Assembly: GCF_900111905.1 (NCBI RefSeq)
Contig: NZ_FOKM01000005.1
Location: forward strand, 1 to 64,000
DNA from: Rhizobium sp. NFR07
Lineage (GTDB): Bacteria > Pseudomonadota > Alphaproteobacteria > Rhizobiales > Rhizobiaceae
Length of the DNA stretch: 64,000 nucleotides
Direction: 5' to 3'
Shown: positions 33,292 to 41,388 of the stretch, piece after piece
Numbering within the stretch: the first letter of the stretch is position 1
Layout of the letters: each line of letters starts with the position of its first letter
Program-made: the position numbers and the translations under genes
The notes under the pieces: model-generated
The model's database searches: none
What the model was told of the DNA's origin: nothing
Seen by the model: only the letters and a program-made list of their open reading frames with translations

Positions 33292-34026
33292 CTAGCGCGA
33301 AGCGCTCATGCGCAGCATCCGACAGAGCTGCACGAGAGCCGGATCATAGCCGCCACCGGAAATCTGCGAGCAACGGGTGATCAGCCTGCGTTGTTCGCTG
33401 GGCGACATGCTGTCGAAGGCAGCACGTTGCGGACCGGTTAGGGCACCGCCTCCAATGGCGCCGGAGCCGGTACCACCCGTACCGATGCCGCCACCGGTAC
33501 CGCCGCCGGCACCGGGCCCTCCACCGACGAGCTCCCCGCCGATCCCGACCTGGATGCCCGCGCCCGTGCCGGCCGTTCCGCCGACACGGGCACCAAGGCC
33601 CGCATTGACGCCATTGGTACCGCCGATCGACGCAGTCGCACCCGCATCGATCCCATCCGACGTTCTGGCGCCGGCGCCGGCATTCACGCCGCCGCTGCCT
33701 CCGATGGAAGCAGATGCACCGGCACCCAATCCGCCTGAACCGCTACTTCCTCCCGAGCCACCGACACTCGCCCCGGCGCCGACGCCGCCGGAACCGCCGA
33801 GCGACGCGCCGGCACTGACACCGCCGCCTCCGCCGATACTGGCGCCCGCATTGGCACCGTTTGCACCACCGACGGACGCGCCGGCCCCAAGGCCGCCATT
33901 ACCGCCGCTGATCCCGGCACTGACACCATTGGCACCGCCGATCGATACGCTTTGCGCGACAGCGGGCACTGCCAGTGCCGCTGCGACGCAGGTCGACACA
34001 AGCACCAAACTAACTGACCTGTGCAT
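33292..34026 (-). CDS. Exported glycine-rich repeat protein
   Basis: 244 residues. Signal peptide about 1-25 (ends AVAQ). The mature part (about 26-195) is Gly/Ala/Ser-rich, with a 12-residue period best seen as SVGGANGANAGA, SIGGGGGVSAGA and SLGGSGGVGAGA, then longer variants. The last 50 residues form a separate non-repetitive domain (LTGPQRAAFDSMSPSEQRRL and two Cys). No family recognised. The regular small-hydrophobic pattern suggests stacked beta turns, possibly surface-exposed. AGGAG lies six bases before the ATG, fixing the start. The high-GC repeats lie beside a tRNA and glycan genes. Confidence 0.8.
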   Translation of the reverse strand: MHRSVSLVLVSTCVAAALAVPAVAQSVSIGGANGVSAGISGGNGGLGAGASVGGANGANAGASIGGGGGVSAGASLGGSGGVGAGASVGGSGGSSGSGGLGAGASASIGGSGGVNAGAGARTSDGIDAGATASIGGTNGVNAGLGARVGGTAGTGAGIQVGIGGELVGGGPGAGGGTGGGIGTGGTGSGAIGGGALTGPQRAAFDSMSPSEQRRLITRCSQISGGGYDPALVQLCRMLRMSASR

Positions 34027-34217
34027 GATATTCTCCTCCATGTGGTCCGCACGCTGCGGGCCGACGACGGGTATCAATGCGCATCCCGGCGCTTGTGTTT
34101 CAGAATGTTCTAATATAAATTCCACATAGGCTTAACGGCTTTTGCGCCCCATATCCCGGACGTCAGGAAGCAGGACATGCGGCCGCTGCATGCAGCATAT
34201 TTTCGCGCACTTCCTCC

Positions 34218-34246
34218 TTGCACTTGGCCGACGGCGCATGATAGAG
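34218..34246 (+). promoter_or_regulatory. Possible promoter of tRNA-Leu
   Basis: TTGCAC (34218-34223) with a poor -10 candidate near GATAGA (34240-34245), 16 bases apart, about 20 bases before the tRNA. The -35 is good, the -10 weak. Confidence 0.3.
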
Positions 34247-34263
34247 CGCTGATCACCCTCCGT

Positions 34264-34348
34264 GCCCCGTTGGCGGAATTGGTAGACGCGCCTGACTCAA
34301 AATCAGGTTCCGAGAGGAGTGCTGGTTCGATTCCGGCACGGGGCACCA
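34264..34348 (+). tRNA. tRNA-Leu (anticodon CAA)
   Basis: 85 bases. Acceptor GCCCCGT pairs with ACGGGGC, followed by ACCA. The anticodon stem-loop is CCTGA-CTCAAAA-TCAGG with anticodon CAA, reading UUG. A long variable arm follows, as expected for leucine, then T-arm GCTGG-TTCGATT-CCGGC. CCA is encoded. Confidence 0.95.
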
Positions 34349-34374
34349 GAATTCACCTACATTGAGAGGCAATC

Positions 34375-35205
34375 ATGGATGTAGACCTGCTCAAAGCACT
34401 TCTGCGCCCCCGGAAACGCTCTCATTACCTCGGACGGGTTTGGAGAAGACAAGGCGCACTCGATCCGGCTCTTGTGACCAGCGGCTGTATTTCCGCTGGA
34501 ATCAGCACGCTCGGCTACCGCTATCTTGATAAATATCCCGTCCTCCTCGATGTGAACGGGAGAAGCATTACCGAATCGGTCCTGCGTCACGGCCATTTCC
34601 AGTTCGATCTCTTCGAAGTCCTCAGCCAATTCTATCCGAGGCGGGACGTGCAGTTCATGCACATCGGTGCCAATATCGGAACGTCGTGCCTTAACGCGTT
34701 TGAAGCGGGCTTCCGCGACATTGTTGCTTTCGAGCCCGTTGGCCAAAACTTTTCTCTCTTGCAGCACAACGTATCAGGCTTGGGTGTCAAAACCCGACAT
34801 CAGGCAGTCGGCACGGAACCGGGCCGACTGGAGATTCATCTCAGCCGTGGCAGCACCGGCAAGAACTCCTTCATGAGGGACTTCGGTGAAGGCTCGGAGG
34901 AGGTCGAAGTCGTGAGACTGGACGACGTCGTTGACTCCAAGCCGGGCTTTCTCTGGATCGACACCGAGGGATATGAGGTGCATGTGCTTCTCGGCGCCGA
35001 GAGCTACCTGGCCAACCATGCCGAGGGACTGTGCGTCGAGATAACGCCAAGCATGCTGAAGGATGAAGGAGTAGCCAAGCTCCAGACCATCCTCATCCGG
35101 CACTTCAAGCACTTCTACACGTCGTCCGGCCAGAAGATCGAGACACTCGACCTTGGAAGCCTAGTCGCCGATGGCCGACAGATAGACCTATTCGCCGTTA
35201 AGTAA
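34375..35205 (+). CDS. FkbM family SAM-dependent methyltransferase
   Basis: 276 residues. The Methyltransf_21 fold is shown by QFMHIGANIGTSCLNAF (SAM loop, about 98-114), IVAFEPV, and the family hallmark LWIDTEGYEVHVLLGAE. FkbM enzymes O-methylate sugars or other small molecules, often in surface glycan clusters. It starts 26 bases after tRNA-Leu, with GAGAGG before the ATG, and points towards two glycosyltransferase-like genes on the opposite strand, so glycan methylation is a reasonable inference. Confidence 0.9.
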   Translation: MDVDLLKALLRPRKRSHYLGRVWRRQGALDPALVTSGCISAGISTLGYRYLDKYPVLLDVNGRSITESVLRHGHFQFDLFEVLSQFYPRRDVQFMHIGANIGTSCLNAFEAGFRDIVAFEPVGQNFSLLQHNVSGLGVKTRHQAVGTEPGRLEIHLSRGSTGKNSFMRDFGEGSEEVEVVRLDDVVDSKPGFLWIDTEGYEVHVLLGAESYLANHAEGLCVEITPSMLKDEGVAKLQTILIRHFKHFYTSSGQKIETLDLGSLVADGRQIDLFAVK

Positions 35206-35253
35206 AAGATCTTCGGGACGGCGCCTTCTTCCAACGGATCGAGGCGCTCACTC

Positions 35254-36111
35254 CTACTTTACGAGATGCGCTGCCGCCTTAGCAAGATCGATATCGCGCC
35301 GCTGCGCTATCGCGGCATTGAATTCCGGCTCGTCCGTCTTCGCTCCGGAACTGATCTTCAACACGGGAATGGCGGAGAGGTCGACCGTTTCAGGGATGCG
35401 TTCCGCGAGATCCTTTTGGGTCATGATGCGCTTCAGCAGCAGCGCGCCCTTCATTGAGATCTTCGGCGTGAAATCCCAGATCCGGGCAGCCTTGCGATCC
35501 GTTCGAACGACATATTCGAACATGTACATGACCCAGAAATAGTGAAGCAGCTTGCCGCGCTTGCCGTAGTAGCGCTCCATCCTCTCGGCCCAGCGCGTCA
35601 CGAGATAATTGCCCGGCAGCGCCGCTAGAAACCAGTTCTGCATCACGCGACCTGGATAGGTGTCTGGAAAGGCAAAGAATCCGCTCTGCATCAGCGGCGG
35701 CAGCCAGTTGTCGAGCGGCATCTGGCAGAAGCTGGTGGCATCCGCCCAGACCCCGCCATGATCCCGTAGCAGGGCGACGCGAATGAGGTCCGCCTTCCAC
35801 TGTATCTTCCGCATACCACCCGCCTGCGGCAGGCTCACGAATTCGTCGAGGTTGTCGTCGGATAAAAGCCGCACATCCCACCCGGGATTGTGCCGGATCC
35901 AGCTCGCGACCGAAGCCTGGACCACAGGCGGCGCCTGATCGAGCGGCTTGTCCCAATAGAGCCAGATCGTCTTCGGCAGGCGCTTCGGCAGTGCGTCGAT
36001 CGCCCAGTTGTAATTCTGGACATGCAGCTTGCGCTTGCCCACGAATGTGCGGCGGATCGAGTGGGCGATCTTTTTCCAGATCAGGAACGCGTCGAAAATA
36101 GGCATCGTCAC
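35254..36111 (-). CDS. Capsular polysaccharide synthesis-type glycosyltransferase
   Basis: 285 residues of the capsule-synthesis family related to GT32. The metal-binding region is WKADLIRVALLRDHGGVWADA (split here by WKADLIRVALL and DHGGVWADAT), after TIWLYWDKPLDQAP. These enzymes transfer sugars in capsule or LPS outer-chain synthesis in the cytosol. It starts at GTG 36111, with AGGA eight bases upstream; an ATG at 36105 is possible. It follows the family 2 gene by 10 bases, forming an operon. Confidence 0.85.
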   Translation of the reverse strand: MTMPIFDAFLIWKKIAHSIRRTFVGKRKLHVQNYNWAIDALPKRLPKTIWLYWDKPLDQAPPVVQASVASWIRHNPGWDVRLLSDDNLDEFVSLPQAGGMRKIQWKADLIRVALLRDHGGVWADATSFCQMPLDNWLPPLMQSGFFAFPDTYPGRVMQNWFLAALPGNYLVTRWAERMERYYGKRGKLLHYFWVMYMFEYVVRTDRKAARIWDFTPKISMKGALLLKRIMTQKDLAERIPETVDLSAIPVLKISSGAKTDEPEFNAAIAQRRDIDLAKAAAHLVK

Positions 36112-36121
36112 GGGCGTATTC

Positions 36122-37093
36122 CTATCTCTCGAAATCGATCTTCGTCATGAACCCCAGGTCAACCAGTTGCGCGCCGTCGCGGAACTGCCACGAATGTTCG
36201 TCGACCAGTTCCAGCTCGCCCGAACTCTGGAGCTCCGACATCATCGCCTTGTAGTGTTCCGAATCGTTATAGTGCTGCTTGCCCTGAGCCGCCTCGGCGA
36301 TCTTCTCGCGGTAGTTGGTGAAGAACTTGAAGTGAAGCAGCGCGCCCCACATCGCGCCGAAATTCCGGTCATATGGCAGGGGGCGGTGCAGGCTGCTGCC
36401 GAAGAAGCAGGTATCGTCCCAGAAAATCACCGGATACTTGATGAGCTGGTTGTCTTCATTGAAGCGACGGCGCCGCGGGCCGCCCTGGATGCTCAACCCG
36501 CGCCTCTCGGCTTCGCAGCTGTAACCTTCGCCGTCAAAATGATTGGAAAAGACCCATGGCATGTCCGCCTCGGCTCCCGGCTCGCGCGCACCCGGCCCCG
36601 AATACATGTCGATCATCGGCGAAGGCAGGCGCCTCGCACCTTCCCTTTCCAGCACGCGAATGAGTGCCCGCAGCGGTTGCCGTTCCCACTGGTCGTAGAG
36701 CAGGAATTCATCCGAATCGACATTCAGATACCAGCGGTCCTTTCCATAGTGGCGAAACAGCTGTTCGCGCCAGCGGCGACCGCGCCGTGCCTCTCCAAAA
36801 CGCAGCGGCGAGGTCCACAAGTCCACATCCGGCTGGGCCAAAAGATAGTCGCGCGTTCCGTCCTGCGAGACGTCGTCGACGCAGATGAAGCGTGTCACGC
36901 CGAGGCGGCGGTAATGCCTGAGGAAGAACGGCAGGATGGTCAGGTCGTTGTGGGTGACGAAAACCAGCGGCAGGTCTTCGGGCGACAGAGGCTTGACCGC
37001 TGCGGCGGGCGCAAGCGGGACATCCTGAGTGTCACGACGTTCGCGCCGGGTGATGCGCCATGTCTCATAGGCCGTGCGCAGCCTGTCTTTCAT
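36122..37093 (-). CDS. Family 2-type glycosyltransferase (Glyco_tranf_2_4)
   Basis: About 323 residues. The GT-A start is LVFVTHNDLTILPFFLRHYRRLG, seen here as FVTHND and RHYRRLGVTRF, and the DxD-like motif is NVDSDEFLLYD. Products of this group include GT92-like enzymes that add sugars to surface glycans. The start is unclear: ATG 37093 gives a plausible N-terminus, while a GTG at 37138 has AGGTG eight bases upstream and would add 15 residues. First gene of the two-gene operon with the capsule-type transferase. Confidence 0.82.
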   Translation of the reverse strand: MKDRLRTAYETWRITRRERRDTQDVPLAPAAAVKPLSPEDLPLVFVTHNDLTILPFFLRHYRRLGVTRFICVDDVSQDGTRDYLLAQPDVDLWTSPLRFGEARRGRRWREQLFRHYGKDRWYLNVDSDEFLLYDQWERQPLRALIRVLEREGARRLPSPMIDMYSGPGAREPGAEADMPWVFSNHFDGEGYSCEAERRGLSIQGGPRRRRFNEDNQLIKYPVIFWDDTCFFGSSLHRPLPYDRNFGAMWGALLHFKFFTNYREKIAEAAQGKQHYNDSEHYKAMMSELQSSGELELVDEHSWQFRDGAQLVDLGFMTKIDFER

Positions 37094-37430
37094 GCTCCGA
37101 CGGATATCGGGTCGACCGTTCCTGAAAGGGTAGTCCACTCTGTTCACCTGCCTGTTGGGCAAAACACATGATGCGGCGGCAGTCCGGCCGGCACATCTTT
37201 GCCCGTCTCGTACTAAACAAGACGGGCGCTGGCAATCGGAGGCTCCCTGCAGCCCCCTTGCGGCCTTCAGTCAACGATCACGCGAATGTGCCGGAAACGG
37301 CGGCGCCCGTGGCCGCGTCCACCGGTTTACAGAAAGGCCCGTCATGCTCTACAGCTTCGCCACGATGCCGTCACACCGGTCATCCATGCAGTGCATGGCC
37401 GGCTCGACGGTGAGCAGCAAGGAGAGCCCC

Positions 37431-37946
37431 ATGGCGCTGACAACCACCGCCCCGACCAACCGCCCCGGCACCGGCCATGCGATACTCGTAACGCTCGGCA
37501 TGGCGGCGGCCGTCGGCGGCGCTCTCGGTTTCCAATATCTCGGCGGTTACATTCCCTGCGCTCTCTGCCTGCTGCAGCGCGACCCCTATTATTTCGGCAT
37601 TCCCGTCGGCATTCTTGCCATCGGCTCGGCCGCCTTCGGGCTTCCGGCCTGGATTACCCGCGTGCTGCTGATCATCGTCGGCATTATGATGCTCGTGGGC
37701 GCCGGCATGGGCGTCTACCATTCGGGCGTCGAATGGAGCTTCTGGCCGGGACCGGCAAGTTGCGGCGGCGGCGCGGGCGTCACCACCAATGCCGGCAATC
37801 TGCTGGGCGACCTCAACACCGTGCACGGCCCGTCCTGCACGGAGGCTGCCCTTCGCGTGCTCGGCCTCTCCTTCGCCGGCTGGAACGTCATCGCCAGCGT
37901 CGTGCTCGCCGCTATCGCCTTCATCGGCGCGAAAAAGGCCGCTTGA
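37431..37946 (+). CDS. DsbB-like disulfide bond formation protein
   Basis: 171 residues, four membrane helices. The first periplasmic loop has the quinone-linked pair CALC (after GGYIP), and the second loop has Cys in PASCGG and GPSCTE. DsbB re-oxidises DsbA with quinone. AGGAG before the ATG at 37431 fixes the start despite a long open frame upstream. A small hairpin overlaps the stop codon. Confidence 0.93.
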   Translation: MALTTTAPTNRPGTGHAILVTLGMAAAVGGALGFQYLGGYIPCALCLLQRDPYYFGIPVGILAIGSAAFGLPAWITRVLLIIVGIMMLVGAGMGVYHSGVEWSFWPGPASCGGGAGVTTNAGNLLGDLNTVHGPSCTEAALRVLGLSFAGWNVIASVVLAAIAFIGAKKAA

Positions 37947-37979
37947 GTTAAATCAAGCCAGTTTACGAGAGGCACTCTC

Positions 37980-38116
37980 CCCTCATTCCTCCGCCCCCAC
38001 GGCTTCGCCGACGGGATGTCACGGGAATCCTGCCATATGAAGGGCTTCGCGTAAAAGGGTCTCTTGCGCCGCAGACGCGGCGCTGCCGGATTCCTGTGAC
38101 GATCACAGGAATGAGG
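37980..38116. repeat. Palindromic intergenic repeat, family R2, copy 1
   Basis: Starts CCCTCATTCCT and ends ACAGGAATGAGG, inverted copies of each other. The interior shares CGCAGACGCGGCGC with the second copy at 43059-43177 (there CGCAGACGCGCGCC). The left end carries an extra ~25 bases relative to copy 2. It fills the gap between convergent dsbB-like and HNH genes. Confidence 0.75.
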
Positions 38117-38130
38117 AAGAAGACGGCGCC

Positions 38131-38688
38131 TTACGGCTGCAGCTCAGTATCCCAGTAGAGATAATCCATCCAGCTTTCGTGCAGATAGTTCGGCGGAAAG
38201 AGCCGGCCGTTATTGTGCAGGTCCTGCACGCTTGGCGGATAGGGCTTCTGGTGCGGGAACATGCCTGCCTGCTTGGGCAACTTGCTGCCCTTCCTGAGAT
38301 TGCAGGGCGAACAGGCCGCGACCACGTTTTCCCAAGTTGTCTCGCCGCCATGGGCGCGCGGGATGACGTGGTCGAAGGTCAGGTCGTCATGCGCACCGCA
38401 ATACTGGCATTCGAACTTATCCCGCAGGAACACATTGAAGCGGGTGAAGGCGGGGTTACGGGTCGGCTGGACATAGGTCTTGAGGCTGACGACGCTTGGC
38501 AGCTTCATCGTGAAACTGGGTGAACAGACCGAATGTTCGTATTCGGCGATGATGTTCACACGGTCAAGAAAGACCGCCTTGATCGCGTCCTGCCAGGACC
38601 ACAACGACAAGGGATAGTAACTCAGCGGCCGGTAGTCAGCGTTCAGGACGAGCGCCGGCAAGGCCTGCGGGGAGACTGCAATCGTCAA
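38131..38688 (-). CDS. HNH endonuclease family protein
   Basis: 185 residues. The HNH core is CQYCG, DHVIPRAHGGETTWENVVAAC (read as DHVIPRAHGG then CSPCN), with two Cys pairs holding zinc. Stand-alone HNH proteins of this length are widely conserved in Alphaproteobacteria and are housekeeping rather than restriction enzymes; the target is unknown. Confidence 0.9.
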   Translation of the reverse strand: MTIAVSPQALPALVLNADYRPLSYYPLSLWSWQDAIKAVFLDRVNIIAEYEHSVCSPSFTMKLPSVVSLKTYVQPTRNPAFTRFNVFLRDKFECQYCGAHDDLTFDHVIPRAHGGETTWENVVAACSPCNLRKGSKLPKQAGMFPHQKPYPPSVQDLHNNGRLFPPNYLHESWMDYLYWDTELQP

Positions 38689-38799
38689 ATGACGCTCCTA
38701 CCCGATTCGGCATCTATCTCCTCTATATTAGGTCCGTTGTTACAGGATTGTGAAGCCCAATAAATGCAGTGGCTTCGTTCACCGAAGCTTCGCACAGAT

Positions 38800-39441
38800 T
38801 TAAGCGATCGGCAGGCCATTGCGCCGCATGGCGACGGCATAATAGGCCCAGAACAGGCGGGCCGCGATGGATCGGTGTGGCGCCCATTGCGCGGCCATCG
38901 CAGCCAGCGCTTTCGAATCGGGCCGCGTGTCCATGCCGAAAGCACGGCCGACGGATGCCTGCAGCGCCACGTCGCCGGACGGGAAGACATCCGGATGGCC
39001 GGCGCAGAACATTAGGTAGACCTGCGCCGTCCAGGGGCCAATGCCGGGCAGCGACGTCAGCCTTTTCATCGCCTCGCCACCGTCCAGCTCACAGATGCCG
39101 TGCAGATCGACTGTTTCGTCGAGGACAGCCTGCGACAGTGCCATCAGGGTCGCAGCCTTTGCCCTGGAGAGGCCGAATGTGGCGATGACGTCGGGGCCGA
39201 GCGCGGCATAGGCCGGCGCCGTCACCGGACCGGCCGCTGCAATCCTGCGCCAGATCGCATCGGCACTGGCGCGCGAAACCATCTGCGACACGATGATCGA
39301 GGCAAGACCGGCAAAGCCCGGCTCGGAGAGACGCAAGGGAAGCGGACCGGCCAGTTCGGCGATCGGCGCAAGCCGGGTGTCGAGCAGCAATAATTGCTCA
39401 AGCCCGGCCGCGACATCCGCTTCGCATGTTATGATCCGCAC
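38800..39441 (-). CDS. DNA-3-methyladenine glycosylase II (AlkA-like)
   Basis: 213 residues. Removes alkylated bases from DNA to start base excision repair. The helix-hairpin-helix is LTSLPGIGPWTAQVYL, followed by the catalytic Asp in FPSGDVALQ. The likely start is the GTG at 39441 with GGAG nine bases upstream; the open frame continues into the divergent gluQ gene. Missing the N-terminal TBP-like domain of E. coli AlkA, which is usual for the short bacterial type. Confidence 0.92.
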   Translation of the reverse strand: MRIITCEADVAAGLEQLLLLDTRLAPIAELAGPLPLRLSEPGFAGLASIIVSQMVSRASADAIWRRIAAAGPVTAPAYAALGPDVIATFGLSRAKAATLMALSQAVLDETVDLHGICELDGGEAMKRLTSLPGIGPWTAQVYLMFCAGHPDVFPSGDVALQASVGRAFGMDTRPDSKALAAMAAQWAPHRSIAARLFWAYYAVAMRRNGLPIA

Positions 39442-39491
39442 CGATCCATTCTCCCGTTGGCCCTTGGGCCCAAAGCATGGCAGAAGACTGC

Positions 39492-40385
39492 ATGCCGACC
39501 CGACATCCTGCCCCTTACCCTGATAGCCCTGTCTTCCGCTTCGCGCCAAGCCCGAATGGGCTCCTGCATCTCGGCCATGCGCTTTCCGCACTCATGAACC
39601 ACGACATGGCAAGCGCGCAGGGCGGCCGTTTCCTGCTGCGCATCGAAGACATAGATGTGGCGCGCTGCACACCCGAATTCGAAGAGATGATCTATCGGGA
39701 TCTCGCCTGGCTCGGCCTCACCTGGGAGATGCCGGTGCGGCGGCAGTCGGAGCATTTCGATTTCTACCGGCAGGCGCTGGACCGGCTGCAGGATATGGGC
39801 CTCGTCTATCCCGCTTTCATGACCCGCGGCGAGGTGAAGTCGCGCGTGGCAGACTACGAGCGCGGCGGCGGTAGCTGGCCGCGTGATCCGGATGGTTCGC
39901 CGCTCTATCCGCACGACGACCGGCATCGAAGCGAAACCGAAAGGCGGCAACTGATCGCCGAGGGTGTTCGGCATGCTTACCGGCTGGATATGGACAGGGC
40001 GATGGCGGCGGCCGGAAAAGCGCTTTCCTGGAAGGAGACCGGTGAAGACCGTATCCGGGAGGTTACAGCTGATCCGGGTCTATGGGGCGATGTCGTGCTG
40101 TCGCGCTCGGATGCGCCGTCGAGCTATCATCTCTCCGTCGTGACGGACGACGCGCTTCAGGGCATCACCCATGTGGTACGCGGGCAGGACCTGTCTGCCT
40201 CGACCGCCGTGCACCGGCTGCTGCAGGTACTGCTCGATCTTCCCGAACCGGTCTATCACCACCATCGGCTGATATTGGACAGCGACGGGCGGAAGCTTTC
40301 AAAAAGCGAGGGTTCAACCGGAATTGCGATTCTTCGAGACGAAGGTCTCCTCGCCGACGACATTCGCCGCCTTGTCGGCCTCTAG
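39492..40385 (+). CDS. gluQ: Glutamyl-Q tRNA(Asp) synthetase
   Basis: 297 residues; attaches glutamate to queuosine in tRNA-Asp. It has the class I signatures HLGH (after FAPSPNGLL) and KLSKS near the C-terminus, and lacks the anticodon-binding domain of GltX. The zinc-binding Cys pair found in E. coli GluQ (YPCxC region) is absent; the segment reads YPAFMTR. ATG 39492 gives a family-like start; ATG 39477 is an alternative. Its last 72 bases overlap the end of the convergent YihY gene. Confidence 0.93.
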   Translation: MPTRHPAPYPDSPVFRFAPSPNGLLHLGHALSALMNHDMASAQGGRFLLRIEDIDVARCTPEFEEMIYRDLAWLGLTWEMPVRRQSEHFDFYRQALDRLQDMGLVYPAFMTRGEVKSRVADYERGGGSWPRDPDGSPLYPHDDRHRSETERRQLIAEGVRHAYRLDMDRAMAAAGKALSWKETGEDRIREVTADPGLWGDVVLSRSDAPSSYHLSVVTDDALQGITHVVRGQDLSASTAVHRLLQVLLDLPEPVYHHHRLILDSDGRKLSKSEGSTGIAILRDEGLLADDIRRLVGL

Positions 40386-41297
40386 GCTTTGCGCCCGGCG
40401 CACCTTTCGCTGCCGCTTGACCTGCTTGACCACCGAATAGACCTTGTACTTGAGGATCGCAGCATTGAACTCGGCGCCAAGCATGAAGATCACGCCGACC
40501 ATATAGAGAAACACGAGCACGATCATGATCGACGCCAGGCCCGCATAGGTCGCGGCATAATTGGCGAAGGTCGAGAGATAGGCGGCGAAGCCGAAGCCGA
40601 AGGCGGTCCAGAGCACCACGGTGAGCGCGACGCCCGGCAGGATGTCGATCAGCCGGCGATGGCCGGCTGGCAGCCATTTATGCGAACCGAGCAGGCCGAT
40701 CATCAGCAGAAGCGCCGTGCCGATCAGGCCCCAGTTGGCGACGGTATTCAGATCACCGATTAGCCAGGGAAGATCGCTTATCAGCCAGGAGAATCGTGTC
40801 TGGGCGAACCGGCTGGCGATGGGGACGGCCAGGAGCAGGATGCTGATGACGGCAAAGATCATGACCGCCAGGATGACATAACCGAGGCTGGCGAGGCGCG
40901 TCACATACCAGGGCCGCGTTTCCGTCACCCGGTACGCGCGATTGAGGGAAACGCGCACGGCCTCCACCCCGTTCGAGGCGAAATAGGCGGCCGCCAGAAC
41001 CGAGACGGTGAGCAACCCGCCACGCGGCATTTCAAGCACCCGCTGAATTTCAGACGCGATCGGATCGGCGATATCCGCCGGCCAGGCGTCGAACATCACA
41101 TGCAGCGTCGTTTCGGAAAATCCGCCCGCGCCGAGGAAACCGGCCAATGCCGTACCGAAGATCAGGAAGGGGAAAAGCGCCAGCAGGCCGGACAGCGCGA
41201 CATGGCTCGCCATTGCCCAGCCGTCGTCCTCGGAGAAATGCCAATAGGCATCCCACAATACCTTGAAGGCCAATCGGTGCCATCGTGGCCGACGCAT
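40314..41297 (-). CDS. YihY/BrkB family inner membrane protein
   Basis: About 327 residues with six to seven membrane helices and the family pattern FWHF-like start, ALSGLLALFPFLIFG, and FLYMVGVIFMLGAEFNAAI. Function is unknown; not a tRNA ribonuclease, an old misannotation. ATG 41297 follows GGAAG very closely; a TTG at 41309 with GGAG six bases upstream may be used instead. The 3' end overlaps gluQ by 72 bases on the other strand. Confidence 0.9.
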   Translation of the reverse strand: MRRPRWHRLAFKVLWDAYWHFSEDDGWAMASHVALSGLLALFPFLIFGTALAGFLGAGGFSETTLHVMFDAWPADIADPIASEIQRVLEMPRGGLLTVSVLAAAYFASNGVEAVRVSLNRAYRVTETRPWYVTRLASLGYVILAVMIFAVISILLLAVPIASRFAQTRFSWLISDLPWLIGDLNTVANWGLIGTALLLMIGLLGSHKWLPAGHRRLIDILPGVALTVVLWTAFGFGFAAYLSTFANYAATYAGLASIMIVLVFLYMVGVIFMLGAEFNAAILKYKVYSVVKQVKRQRKVRRAQSLEADKAANVVGEETFVSKNRNSG

Positions 41298-41388
41298 CTC
41301 TTCCGACAATGAACACTCCGTTGTGACTTCCGGCGAAATATGGGAGGAACACCGCCACTTGTACAGGTAAGCCGGGATATACTTAACA

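Noticed and set aside
33377..34129. Proline-rich open frame antisense to the glycine-rich protein
   Set aside because: Gly codons read backwards give Pro codons; no signal peptide or start site, whereas the minus-strand gene has both.
34264..37430. Integrated phage or mobile island at tRNA-Leu
   Set aside because: No integrase, no repeated copy of the tRNA 3' end found downstream, and no phage-type genes.
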